Shown: one piece after another, positions 54,677 to 62,620 of the stretch
Position numbering within the stretch: position 1 is the stretch's first letter
Layout of the letters: each line of letters begins with the position of its first letter
Source of the DNA: Clostridia bacterium
Lineage (GTDB): Bacteria; Bacillota; Clostridia; Oscillospirales; CAG-272
Direction: 5' to 3'
Assembly (NCBI GenBank): GCA_017461365.1
Contig: JAFTYG010000055.1
Coordinates: 1 to 64,000, forward strand
DNA: 64,000 nt
Notes under the pieces: generated by a model
The model's input: only the letters and a program-made list of their open reading frames with translations
Databases searched by the model: none
Told to the model about the DNA's origin: nothing
Program-made: the position numbers and the translations under genes

Positions 54677-54830
54677 AAAGGAAGGTACAGACCAATGAGA
54701 AAGTAAGTCGGAACTCAAATTTATTCAGCTGAGTAAAACGCGCAACGGAAACTTTTTAAGTGTACGAAACCGGACAGAGATCAAGTAAAGGAAGGTACAG
54801 GTACAGACCGATGAAAAAGTAATTCCGAAC
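54677..54830 (+). repeat. Direct repeat pair with minimal ORFs inside the noncoding RNA
   Basis: Copies at 54677-54714 and 54787-54830 share AAAGGAAGGTACAG, ACC(A/G)ATGA(G/A)AAAGTAA and (T/C)CGGAAC-like ends. The second copy has an extra tandem GTACAG. The ATG-two codons-TAA core is kept in both. Confidence 0.8.
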
Positions 54831-55223
54831 CTTTATTAAAGATAGGGTGAAAAACAAGTTTGAGCAGCAAGCGCAGTTTGAACGGTCAGGTATAGTCGAA
54901 TGGGGCTTCTCCTTTCAAAGCTCCGACAGACAAAATATACCCAAACGCGGCGGCGATACGCATTCATCATATATTCGTTAAGAGCGCTCGAATAGATATA
55001 GATCGTTGAGAGCAGCGCAAAGGATCAAACGAAAGTGCGTGAAAAAGTCTTTGATAAAGGTTAAAAAATTCGTCTTTTGCCGAGAATAAGCAAACAGGAA
55101 ACAGATGGTATTCTCATTCGAGAAATAGAGTTTTTAGTGTTCAGGAGTTGTGAATGGTGAAGCAAAGGGCAGACAAATGAAAGAGAGGATATACAAATGA
55201 TGTTAGATATCAAGAGTGAACAG

Positions 55224-55276
55224 AAATGACTCTCGGTTGTGGTGTCGCGAACTACGATCGAGAGTCATTTCTTTTT
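55224..55276 (+). terminator. Terminator of the long noncoding transcript
   Basis: A 12-bp perfect stem (55224-55235 with 55259-55270) around a 23-base loop, followed by CTTTTTTC. It separates the noncoding RNA from the flavodiiron promoter. Confidence 0.88.
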
Positions 55277-55354
55277 TCTTTTGATATTTTCCCGCCCGTT
55301 TTTATGCTTTTATCCTATCTTTTGAAAGAATTATGATTTTCCGAAAATTTTCTG

Positions 55355-55383
55355 TTGAAAAAATACGTTCGATATGTTATAAT
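55355..55383 (+). promoter_or_regulatory. Promoter of the flavodiiron operon
   Basis: TTGAAA, 17-base spacer, TATAAT with an extended TGT; start near 55390, ~34 bases before the ATG. Confidence 0.85.
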
Positions 55384-55423
55384 ATTTTTGTTGAATTATA
55401 TTTTTATTTAAGGAGAAAAAATT

Positions 55424-56578
55424 ATGACTGTGACCAACGATATAAAATACATAGGAGTCAACGATCACAAGATAGATCTGTTTGAGGGACAGTATGACGT
55501 TCCGAACGGTATGGCGTACAATTCCTACGTTATAACCGACGAAAAAATAGCGGTTATGGATACGGTCGACGCGCGTTTCGGCGGAGAATGGCTCGAAAAT
55601 CTCAGAGCGGTCATAGGCGACAGATCGCCCGACTATCTTATCGTTCAGCACATGGAGCCCGACCACTCGGCAAATATAGATGTATTTATGCAGAAGTACA
55701 AGGATGCCGTTATTGTTTCTTCGGACAAGGCGTTCGCTATGATGAAGCAGTTTTTCGGCACAGACTACGCAGACCGCCGCATAGTTGTCAAGGAGGGGGA
55801 TACGCTCACGCTCGGAAAGCACACTCTGACCTTTGTTACCGCTCCGATGGTACACTGGCCTGAGGTCATCGTAACCTACGATTCTTATGACAGGGTTCTC
55901 TTCTCTGCCGATGCGTTCGGTAAGTTCGGCGCACTTGATGCAGACGAGGATTGGGCTTGCGAGGCTCGCAGATACTATTTCGGTATCGTCGGAAAATACG
56001 GCGCTCAGGCGCAAAGACTTTTAGCAAAGGCGGCGGGACTTGACATTTCGATCATCTGCCCTCTTCACGGCCCTATCCTTTCCGAAGATCTCGGATATTA
56101 TCTCGGTCTTTACAATACGTGGACAAGCTACGGTGTCGAGAGCGAGGGTGTCGTTATTGCATATACGTCGGTATATGGCAATACGAAAAAGGCGGTTGAG
56201 CTTCTTGCGGACGAGCTCAAGGCTTGCGGATGTCCCAAGGTAACAGTAAACGATCTTGCAAGATGCGATATGGCTGAGGCTGTCGAGGATGCTTTCAGAT
56301 ACGGAAAGATCGTTCTTGCTACCACGACGTACAATGCGGAGATATTCCCTTTCATGCGCGAGTTTATCCACGAGCTTACCGAGAGAGGCTATCAGAACCG
56401 CGTTGTGGGTATTATCGAAAACGGAAGCTGGGCGCCTGTCGCGGCAAAGAAGATACGCTCTATGCTTGAGGGCGGTAAAAATCTCACCTTTACAGACACT
56501 ACTGTCACAATTCGTTCGGCATTGACAGAGGAAAACAAGAAAGAGATACGCGCTCTTGCCGAAGAGCTTTGCCGCTGA
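55424..56578 (+). CDS. fprA: Flavodiiron protein (FprA, A-type flavoprotein)
   Basis: 384 residues. The N-terminal metallo-beta-lactamase-like diiron domain has the ligand run QHMEPDHSAN, and VHWPEV and CPLHGPI supply further ligands. The C-terminal flavodoxin domain begins VVIAYTSVYGNTKKA (FMN phosphate loop). Such enzymes reduce O2 or NO to harmless products, receiving electrons from rubredoxin, which is encoded three genes on. AAGGAG precedes the ATG. It protects an anaerobe from oxygen. Confidence 0.95.
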   Translation: MTVTNDIKYIGVNDHKIDLFEGQYDVPNGMAYNSYVITDEKIAVMDTVDARFGGEWLENLRAVIGDRSPDYLIVQHMEPDHSANIDVFMQKYKDAVIVSSDKAFAMMKQFFGTDYADRRIVVKEGDTLTLGKHTLTFVTAPMVHWPEVIVTYDSYDRVLFSADAFGKFGALDADEDWACEARRYYFGIVGKYGAQAQRLLAKAAGLDISIICPLHGPILSEDLGYYLGLYNTWTSYGVESEGVVIAYTSVYGNTKKAVELLADELKACGCPKVTVNDLARCDMAEAVEDAFRYGKIVLATTTYNAEIFPFMREFIHELTERGYQNRVVGIIENGSWAPVAAKKIRSMLEGGKNLTFTDTTVTIRSALTEENKKEIRALAEELCR

Positions 56579-57252
56579 TGATACACATTTTAGTAGTTGA
56601 CGACGACAAAAACACACGGATGTTCCTCTCAGCCGTTCTTCAGAAGAACGGCTATGACGTTTCAATTGCCTCTAACGGCGAGGAAGCCTTGGAGGTAATG
56701 GACAAGGAGCACATTGATCTTGTCGTTCTCGATATTATGATGCCGAAGATGGACGGCTATGAGTTTACAAAAATACTCCGAGAGGCGCAGAACACTCTGC
56801 CCATACTCATGGTATCCGCAAAGCAGCTCCCCGCCGACAAGCACAAGGGATTTCTTGTAGGCACCGATGATTACATCACGAAGCCTATTGATGACGAGGA
56901 GATGCTGTATCGCATAAAAGCGCTTTTGCGTCGGGCAAAGATAGCAAGCGAGCGAAAAATAACGATAGGCGAGGTCGTCCTTGATTACGATTCTTTGACG
57001 GTCACGCGCGGCGACGAGGTGCAGGAGCTTCCTCAAAAGGAATTTATGCTTCTGTACAAGCTTCTTTCTTATCCCGGAAAGATATTCACCCGTATTCAGC
57101 TTATGGACGAGATATGGGGCGCTGACAGCGACACGGGTTGGGAGACCGTCACGGTGCACATCGGCAGGCTTCGCAAGCGCTTTGAGGGATGGTCGGAGTT
57201 CTCCATCGAGTCGGTCAGAGGTCTTGGATACAAGGCGGTAAAGAAAAAATGA
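56578..57252 (+). CDS. OmpR/PhoB-type response regulator
   Basis: The start is ATG 56578, overlapping the fprA stop (TGATG). 224 residues. Receiver: acidic VVDDD, phospho-acceptor Asp52 in LVVLDIMMP, Lys in VSAKQL. C-terminal winged helix with WETVTVHIGRLRKRFEG and RGLGYK. Translational coupling to fprA and to the kinase gene implies a dedicated sensor pair in this operon. Confidence 0.93.
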   Translation: MIHILVVDDDKNTRMFLSAVLQKNGYDVSIASNGEEALEVMDKEHIDLVVLDIMMPKMDGYEFTKILREAQNTLPILMVSAKQLPADKHKGFLVGTDDYITKPIDDEEMLYRIKALLRRAKIASERKITIGEVVLDYDSLTVTRGDEVQELPQKEFMLLYKLLSYPGKIFTRIQLMDEIWGADSDTGWETVTVHIGRLRKRFEGWSEFSIESVRGLGYKAVKKK

Positions 57253-58385
57253 GCCAAAATACGCGTGAAAAGAAAAAGCTGAAGGACAAGATAGATCCTC
57301 AACAGCTAAAAAAGATCGGAAATTTCATATTCAAGGAACGCGATTACCGTTTTTCGCTTGCCATACTTTTCGTTTCTTTTATCGCTTGCGTACTGTTTAT
57401 ATCGGTCGTACTTTTAGTTGTCTCGATATGGCTTCTCAGCCACTTTGGGGTAATTGGAAACTTTACCGATAATCCGTCGAGTATTCTTGTACTTATCATT
57501 GTTGGACAGGCAAGCGTGCTGATAAGCTTCGGTATAAGCTTTTTCCTTGTTAAAATTCCATTAAAGCCCATCAATACTCTCATAAATCACATGAACAGGC
57601 TGGCGGCGGGAGACTTTAAGACACGTCTGAGCTTCGGCAAGCGTATGTCCAAAAATCCTACCTTCAAGGAGATCTCGGATAGCTTCAACCGAATGGCAGA
57701 GGAGCTTGAAAATACTGAGATGCTCAGAGGTGACTTTATAAACAACTTTTCTCACGAATTCAAGACTCCAATCGTTTCTATCGCGGGACTTGCGAAGCTT
57801 GTAAACAAGGGAGATCTTGACGAGGAGCAAAGGTCGCAATATCTGAGCGCAATAGAGTCAGAATCGTTGCGGCTTGCGGATATGGCTACAAACGTGCTAA
57901 ATCTTACTAAGGTCGAAAATCAGACTATACTCTCGGATATTACCGAGTTCAATCTCTCGGAGCAGATACGCGCTTGCGTGCTTCTTCTTGAAAACAAGTG
58001 GACGCAAAAGGAAATAGAGCTCTCTCTCGACTTTGAAGAGCTGAGCATTGAGGGAAACGAAGAGCTGCTCAAGCAGGTATGGATAAATCTTACCGATAAT
58101 GCCATTAAGTTTTCACCCGTGGGCGGAACTGTGGCTATTGAGCTTGAAGCAGACGGTGAAAGCGTTACCGTTTCTGTAAAAAACTCGGGTGAGATAGGCG
58201 AGTCCGACAGAAAAAAGATATGGAACAAGTTTTATCAGGCTGACAAATCGCACACCACCGAGGGCAACGGCATAGGACTTGCCATAGTCAAGCGCATAGT
58301 GGAGCTTCACGGCGGCGCTGTCGGCGTAGAAAGCGAAAACGGTAAGGTCTGCTTCTCTGTGACTCTTCCCTGCGAACAGCTTTGA
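57249..58385 (+). CDS. Sensor histidine kinase
   Basis: The start is ATG 57249, overlapping the regulator stop by 4 bases (the frame extends upstream to 57189). 378 residues: a basic N-terminus, two membrane segments (about 38-65 and 80-105) with a very short outside loop, a HAMP domain, an H box in NFSHEFKTPIVS, and N, G1 (weak) and G2 (GNGIGLAIVKR) boxes. The small external loop suggests sensing within the membrane or cytoplasm. With fprA and rubredoxin beside it, oxygen, NO or redox state is a reasonable signal. Confidence 0.92.
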   Translation: MSQNTREKKKLKDKIDPQQLKKIGNFIFKERDYRFSLAILFVSFIACVLFISVVLLVVSIWLLSHFGVIGNFTDNPSSILVLIIVGQASVLISFGISFFLVKIPLKPINTLINHMNRLAAGDFKTRLSFGKRMSKNPTFKEISDSFNRMAEELENTEMLRGDFINNFSHEFKTPIVSIAGLAKLVNKGDLDEEQRSQYLSAIESESLRLADMATNVLNLTKVENQTILSDITEFNLSEQIRACVLLLENKWTQKEIELSLDFEELSIEGNEELLKQVWINLTDNAIKFSPVGGTVAIELEADGESVTVSVKNSGEIGESDRKKIWNKFYQADKSHTTEGNGIGLAIVKRIVELHGGAVGVESENGKVCFSVTLPCEQL

Positions 58386-58442
58386 GGTCTTGAATGAGAT
58401 CGTTTATAAATGTAAAAAATAAAAAAATAGGAGGTATATATT

Positions 58443-58598
58443 ATGAAATACGTTTGCGACGTATGCGGATACGTCTACGATGAAGCGCTCGGCGATCCCG
58501 ACAACGGCATTGCGGCGGGCACAAAGTGGGAGGATCTCCCCGAGGATTTTGAATGTCCTCTCTGCGGCGTTGGAAAAGACCAGTTTTCCGAAGAATAA
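58443..58598 (+). CDS. Rubredoxin
   Basis: 51 residues with both iron-binding pairs (CDVCGYVYD and [11 protein letters not shown]) and the typical [20 protein letters not shown] middle. AGGAGGT precedes the ATG. It carries electrons to the flavodiiron protein and is the last gene of that operon. Confidence 0.97.
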   Translation: MKYVCDVCGYVYDEALGDPDNGIAAGTKWEDLPEDFECPLCGVGKDQFSEE

Positions 58599-58636
58599 AA
58601 AATTCGTCTGACCTCTGAGAGGTCAGACGAATTTTT
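58597..58636. terminator. Bidirectional terminator
   Basis: A stem of about 18 bp with a 3-base loop (arms to 58615 and from 58619), flanked by A and T runs, between rubredoxin and the convergent glycosidase-like gene. Confidence 0.92.
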
Positions 58637-58645
58637 TATTTTATC

Positions 58646-60565
58646 TTACTTCTTCCATGCGTCCATGAGCATCTTCATGTAAAGGCCGCCCTGAACCGTT
58701 CTGTTCTGGAAGCCTACCTCGTTTCCGCTGACGGTATCGTACCAGTCGGTCATAGGTGTGCGTGTGCTCATCTCGTTATAAGCCTTCCACAGGGGAGCAA
58801 CGTATGCTTCAAACGTAGCCTTATCGGATGCCATTGATGCCGTCCATACGAGCCAGTCGCTCTTCGAATAGTCGGTTCTGTTATCAAGGGGCATACCGTA
58901 CTCGTTGAAGCGGTTGAAATTATCCTTTATCTCTCCGTCCATAAATTTCTGAGTAAAGATACCTGTTCCCCATACCTTATCCCATACCATATTATACTTC
59001 ATAGAGTAGGTGTAGGGACGGTCGAACGCAAGATTTGTTGTTCCGTCGGGGTTCTTTGCAGTTGCATTCCATATCTCTGCCATCTTAACGGCTTCCTCGG
59101 TATATCTCTTAGCCTCTGCCTTATCACCGAGCATATCCATAAGGATAGCCATTCCGCGGATACCGACGATAGCCTTGAGAGACAGGTTGATGTTATGCTC
59201 AAGATGTCCTGCGAAGTCGTCTGTGCAGAGCTGATCTGCGGGATCTGCGCCGTATTTGAGGAGGTATTCGCACCAGCCCTTGAGTATATCGATATGATCA
59301 GCCGCGAAATCGGCAGAGCCCGTAGCGAGCGCCACGTTTGCTTCCATAACGAGCATATTTCCGCATTCCTCAACGGGCATCTGCTTTTCATAAAGCATCT
59401 CGCCGTTCTTGAGACCGTAAACCTGACCGTTAAGTATAGGGTAACGTCCTACGTCGTGAGGCGCGAAGTCGTATTTATAATCCTCAACCCAATCCTTGGA
59501 CTGCGCGTACTTATAGATAGGACGCATCATTCCCTTTACAAGCTCGGGACAGTAAAGCAGGAACATAGGAATGGAGGGATAGCTTACGTCAACGGTTGCG
59601 GCGCAACCGTTAGAGAAGCACTCCTTGGAGATAAAGAGTACCTGTCCGTCCTCGTCAAGAACGAGCTTGTGAGCGGCAATTACCTGACGGTAAGCAAGTG
59701 TAACTATCTCGGCATACTGCTCTCCACCCGATGCGAGCGCATCTGCATAGAGCTTCTCTCCGAATGCGTCAGCCTTTGACTTTACGTCAGCATAGTCCTT
59801 AGCCGCCTCGCAGATAGCCTCTTTTATAGTCATTCCATCCTTATTCCAATAGGATTTGAGCGTCTTATGGAAGTATATTATACTGCTTTCCATATCGTCG
59901 TATGCGAAAAGCACAAGGCGGCTATCGTTCTCACAAAGAGGAGCTGTGATCTCGATATACGTACGCTTGCCCTTTTCAAATGTATTAGTCTCTATTCCCT
60001 CTCCCTTTGCGCAGAGGTAGAAGTATCCCCAATCTATACGGAGATCGTCTCCGTCTCTGTTAAGGGGATTTTGCTCGGAGTTACCCATACGGATACCCTT
60101 AACACAGCAACAAGCCTCTACTGCTTCAACGTTTACGGGGCTCTGTCCGCCCTTATCAAGGCAAAGCTCCTCGCGGCATCTTACTGTTACGTTTACGTTG
60201 TGCGCCTTACCGTCGAGCGACTTATACGTTATCTCCATATATGATACGGGACGTGTCATTACATGGAAATCGTCCATCAGCAGGGGGGACGTGAAGGTTG
60301 CCGTCAGCTCGATCTCGCTGCTTGAGAAAACAGCCTTTGTGGACATAGCAGTGATGTCAAGAGACACCTGTTTCATTTTATGAATATCTCTGTCATATCC
60401 GAGGAAAGAATATTTTTTACCGTCAACATCGACGATACCAAGGATGGGGTTAGTCTTACCCGTCCAATGCATTGTTGCTTTATAATTAAGATTTTCATCT
60501 GGCGACCAGACCGAAAAATAGGGATCAACCGTAATAAGCGGTACTGCGGGGGCTCTTAATTTCAT
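58646..60565 (-). CDS. DUF4965/DUF5127/DUF1793 (glutaminase A-like) protein, putative glycosidase
   Basis: The start is ATG 60565 (MKLRAPAVPLITVDPYFSVW), the typical family N-terminus; the frame extends to 60658 without support. About 639 residues: a beta-sandwich N-terminal part with the DPYFSVWSP signature, then an (alpha/alpha)6 barrel (LALATGSADFA, NLSLKAIVGIRGMA, DNRTDYSKSDWLVWTASM). It is named after fungal GtaA but probably acts on glycans in gut bacteria. There is no signal peptide, so it is cytoplasmic. Promoter at 60617-60645. Confidence 0.8.
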   Translation of the reverse strand: MKLRAPAVPLITVDPYFSVWSPDENLNYKATMHWTGKTNPILGIVDVDGKKYSFLGYDRDIHKMKQVSLDITAMSTKAVFSSSEIELTATFTSPLLMDDFHVMTRPVSYMEITYKSLDGKAHNVNVTVRCREELCLDKGGQSPVNVEAVEACCCVKGIRMGNSEQNPLNRDGDDLRIDWGYFYLCAKGEGIETNTFEKGKRTYIEITAPLCENDSRLVLFAYDDMESSIIYFHKTLKSYWNKDGMTIKEAICEAAKDYADVKSKADAFGEKLYADALASGGEQYAEIVTLAYRQVIAAHKLVLDEDGQVLFISKECFSNGCAATVDVSYPSIPMFLLYCPELVKGMMRPIYKYAQSKDWVEDYKYDFAPHDVGRYPILNGQVYGLKNGEMLYEKQMPVEECGNMLVMEANVALATGSADFAADHIDILKGWCEYLLKYGADPADQLCTDDFAGHLEHNINLSLKAIVGIRGMAILMDMLGDKAEAKRYTEEAVKMAEIWNATAKNPDGTTNLAFDRPYTYSMKYNMVWDKVWGTGIFTQKFMDGEIKDNFNRFNEYGMPLDNRTDYSKSDWLVWTASMASDKATFEAYVAPLWKAYNEMSTRTPMTDWYDTVSGNEVGFQNRTVQGGLYMKMLMDAWKK

Positions 60566-60616
60566 GATAAAACCTCGTAATTCGTATTTTTTGCGGATAA
60601 AACACCGCATACCACT

Positions 60617-60645
60617 ATTATATCGTATATTGGCGATAATTTCAA
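60617..60645 (-). promoter_or_regulatory. Promoter of the DUF4965-type gene
   Basis: TTGAAA, 17-base spacer, TATAAT on the minus strand. The start codon is about 50 bases downstream. Confidence 0.82.
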
Positions 60646-60769
60646 GTATTTTTTTCAAATTTTACAATTTAATATTTCAGAAACATTTCGAAAAAATTTC
60701 GGAAATGACTCGAATGTATAATATGCGTGTAAATATCAAAAAGCAATCAAGAAACGAGGTAAATTTAAA

Positions 60770-61141
60770 ATGAACAGAAACGATAAGAAATTCACAGCAG
60801 AAAGCATTCGCTCACAGTATATGCCGAGAGAGGCAGGCGATCTTGAGGAGCTTCGCGCGCTCGACAAGAAGGTAAAGACTCCCGCAAACGTATTCGCTTA
60901 CATATTCGGCTCAATAAGCGCTATCATCATGGGCTCGGGAATGAGCCTTGTTATGACGAATATAGCAGATACTCTCGGTATCTCCGCAAACGCTATGCCC
61001 ATAGGTATCGTTATTGGATGCATCGGTCTTGTGCTCGCGATCGTAAACTATCCCATATACAACGCTATTCTCAATTCAAGAAAGAAGAAGTTCAGCAAGC
61101 GTATAATCGAGCTCAGCAACAAGATCGTAAACGAGGACTGA
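60770..61141 (+). CDS. Small two-helix membrane protein of unknown function
   Basis: 123 residues with two membrane segments (about 40-65 and 75-98), a short Gly-rich loop and basic ends (NSRKKKFSKR). Clostridial proteins of this type, from memory often mislabelled 'dihydropteridine reductase', carry no cofactor motif. GAGGT lies upstream. A -10-like TATAAT is at 60717-60722, without a clear -35. It is monocistronic with its own terminator. Confidence 0.75.
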   Translation: MNRNDKKFTAESIRSQYMPREAGDLEELRALDKKVKTPANVFAYIFGSISAIIMGSGMSLVMTNIADTLGISANAMPIGIVIGCIGLVLAIVNYPIYNAILNSRKKKFSKRIIELSNKIVNED

Positions 61142-61187
61142 TGCCGAATGCGTGTAAGTTACGCCATCGGAATATTTTGAACAAAAG

Positions 61188-61220
61188 CGGTCTGCCAATC
61201 CTTTTCGGAACGGCAGACCG
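61188..61220 (+). terminator. Intrinsic terminator
   Basis: A perfect 9-bp stem (61188-61196 with 61212-61220) followed by TTTTTT, between the small membrane protein and the convergent aldolase gene. Confidence 0.88.
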
Positions 61221-61233
61221 TTTTTTACATTGT

Positions 61234-62064
61234 TTACGCTCTTCCGTTTGAACCGAAGAGCAATATTTTTTTCTTTACGGCTTCCTTTATAGCCTCCACC
61301 TTTTTATTGCGGAGGTTCAGATAATCAAGCTCTGAGTTTTCAAGCACGGCATTTCTTCCCGCTACGCAAAGATCGGTAAATATATTTATCTTAGCTATGC
61401 CGTTCTTTACGGTATTTCTGAAATCGTCATCCGAAAGTCCCGAGCCGCCGTGGAGCACCAAGGGCGTATCGAGCGCTTCTCTGATAGCTTTTAATCTTTC
61501 TATATCAAGCCTCGGCTTCGACTTATAAGCTCCGTGAGCGGTGCCTATGGCGATAGCAAGCGCGTCGACTCCCGTATCCTCGACAAAAGCGATAGCTTCT
61601 TCCTTAGTCGTGTACATATCGCCCAATTCGTTATCACCGCTTGCCGCCTCACCGACGTGTCCTATCTCGCCCTCGACCGTGATACCCATTGAATGAGCTA
61701 TCTTTACGATCTCTCGCGTGTTTTTCAAATTTTCTTCTACGTCTCCCGCAGAGCCGTCGAACATAATACTCGAAAATCCGAGCTTCATCGCCTCGATACA
61801 TCTGTCAAAGGTCAATCCGTGATCGTAGTGTACAACTACGGGAACGGTCGCTCTCTTAGCCGCCTCGATAACCGACGGAGCTATCAGCGCAAGCTCCCCG
61901 TAAGGGAGAAGCACCTCTGCCGTACCGATAATGACGGGGGAGCGAAGCTCCTCAGCGGCGGATATTACCGCTTCGAGCATATCGGTGTCGGTCGTATTGA
62001 AAAGACCTACTGCGTAGTTGTTTCTTTGCGCGTCTTTAAGAACCGCATTTAAATTTACAAGCAT
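61234..62064 (-). CDS. Class II ketose-phosphate aldolase
   Basis: 276 residues. Zinc ligands in VHYDHG, EGEIGHVG, GTAHG and LHGGSG; the Gly-rich phosphate-binding loop is at GGSGLSDD. It belongs to the FbaA/GatY/KbaY family. With a lyxose/mannose isomerase and a PfkB kinase before it in the same operon, it probably splits a ketose-1-phosphate to dihydroxyacetone phosphate plus an aldehyde. Last gene, 19 bases after the isomerase. Confidence 0.88.
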   Translation of the reverse strand: MLVNLNAVLKDAQRNNYAVGLFNTTDTDMLEAVISAAEELRSPVIIGTAEVLLPYGELALIAPSVIEAAKRATVPVVVHYDHGLTFDRCIEAMKLGFSSIMFDGSAGDVEENLKNTREIVKIAHSMGITVEGEIGHVGEAASGDNELGDMYTTKEEAIAFVEDTGVDALAIAIGTAHGAYKSKPRLDIERLKAIREALDTPLVLHGGSGLSDDDFRNTVKNGIAKINIFTDLCVAGRNAVLENSELDYLNLRNKKVEAIKEAVKKKILLFGSNGRA

Positions 62065-62083
62065 CTTTCGTCTCCTTATTCGA

Positions 62084-62620
62084 TCAGTTATCTATCTGTA
62101 ATTCTCTGACAAGGCGCTTATCCGTGAAAACGTCGGTCTCGTCAGTGCTTCTGGTAGAGAATTCGGAGATCACCGCTCCGTCCTCTCCGGCCTGAAACCA
62201 ATGCCACGTTTCGGGCATTATTGTGTACTGCTCACCCGCATTGAGAATTACCTCGTGGAATACACTTACATCGCTCTCGGGAAGTCTTGCTTTGATGTCC
62301 TCTTTCTTTCCCTCTCCGCTGACGTAAAGATACACTCTGCCGTATCTGCAACGGAAGGTCTCCTCCTTGCCCTCGGCGCCGTTTGTCGGAACGTGCTTAT
62401 GCTCCGCGCAGGTCTGATAAGGCAGAAGGACCATTTCCTTTGCGCAGACTCTTTCGGTATTTACGTAAGTAAGTATCTGAAGTCCCATTTTATCGACGTT
62501 GTTCAAACCGAAATCAACGATCTCTATACGTTCCTTTTCTTCATCGGTGAGAATTATTCCCGCCTTTTCGTAATAAGCAAGCGCCTTTTTTATCTGCGCT
62601 TCTACATCTGATCTTTTCAT
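62084..62620 (-). CDS. D-lyxose/D-mannose isomerase (cupin type)
   Basis: 178 residues, single cupin. Metal ligands lie in AEHKHV, the EETFRC strand and a late TWHWFQAG. This matches D-lyxose ketol-isomerases that interconvert D-lyxose with D-xylulose and D-mannose with D-fructose. It overlaps the kinase gene by 4 bases and supplies the ketose for it. Confidence 0.87.
   Translation of the reverse strand: MKRSDVEAQIKKALAYYEKAGIILTDEEKERIEIVDFGLNNVDKMGLQILTYVNTERVCAKEMVLLPYQTCAEHKHVPTNGAEGKEETFRCRYGRVYLYVSGEGKKEDIKARLPESDVSVFHEVILNAGEQYTIMPETWHWFQAGEDGAVISEFSTRSTDETDVFTDKRLVRELQIDN

Larger units (their letters stand above)
54672..55276 (+). ncRNA. Candidate ~600-nt structured noncoding RNA
   Basis: Promoter and intrinsic terminator enclose ~600 bases with no long reading frame on either strand. 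Visible structure includes a composite stem at 54889-54941 (GGTATA/TATACC, GTC/GAC, GGGGCTT/AAGCTCC), GCGCT/AGCGC at 54984-55018, and GAGAATA/TATTCTC at 55082-55115. Two direct repeats near the 5' end (54677-54714, 54787-54830) share AAAGGAAGGTACAG. Each places a Shine-Dalgarno-like site before a minimal ORF (ATG AGA AAG TAA at 54695; ATG AAA AAG TAA at 54811). Further short frames follow near 55177 and 55198. The size suits large bacterial RNAs such as OLE or ROOL; I cannot assign it to either. Confidence 0.7.

Noticed and set aside
54672..55276. tmRNA, RNase P RNA or 6S RNA as identity of the long transcript
   Set aside because: No tag-peptide frame with tRNA-like ends, no P4-type conserved core that I can see, and the length is far above 6S.
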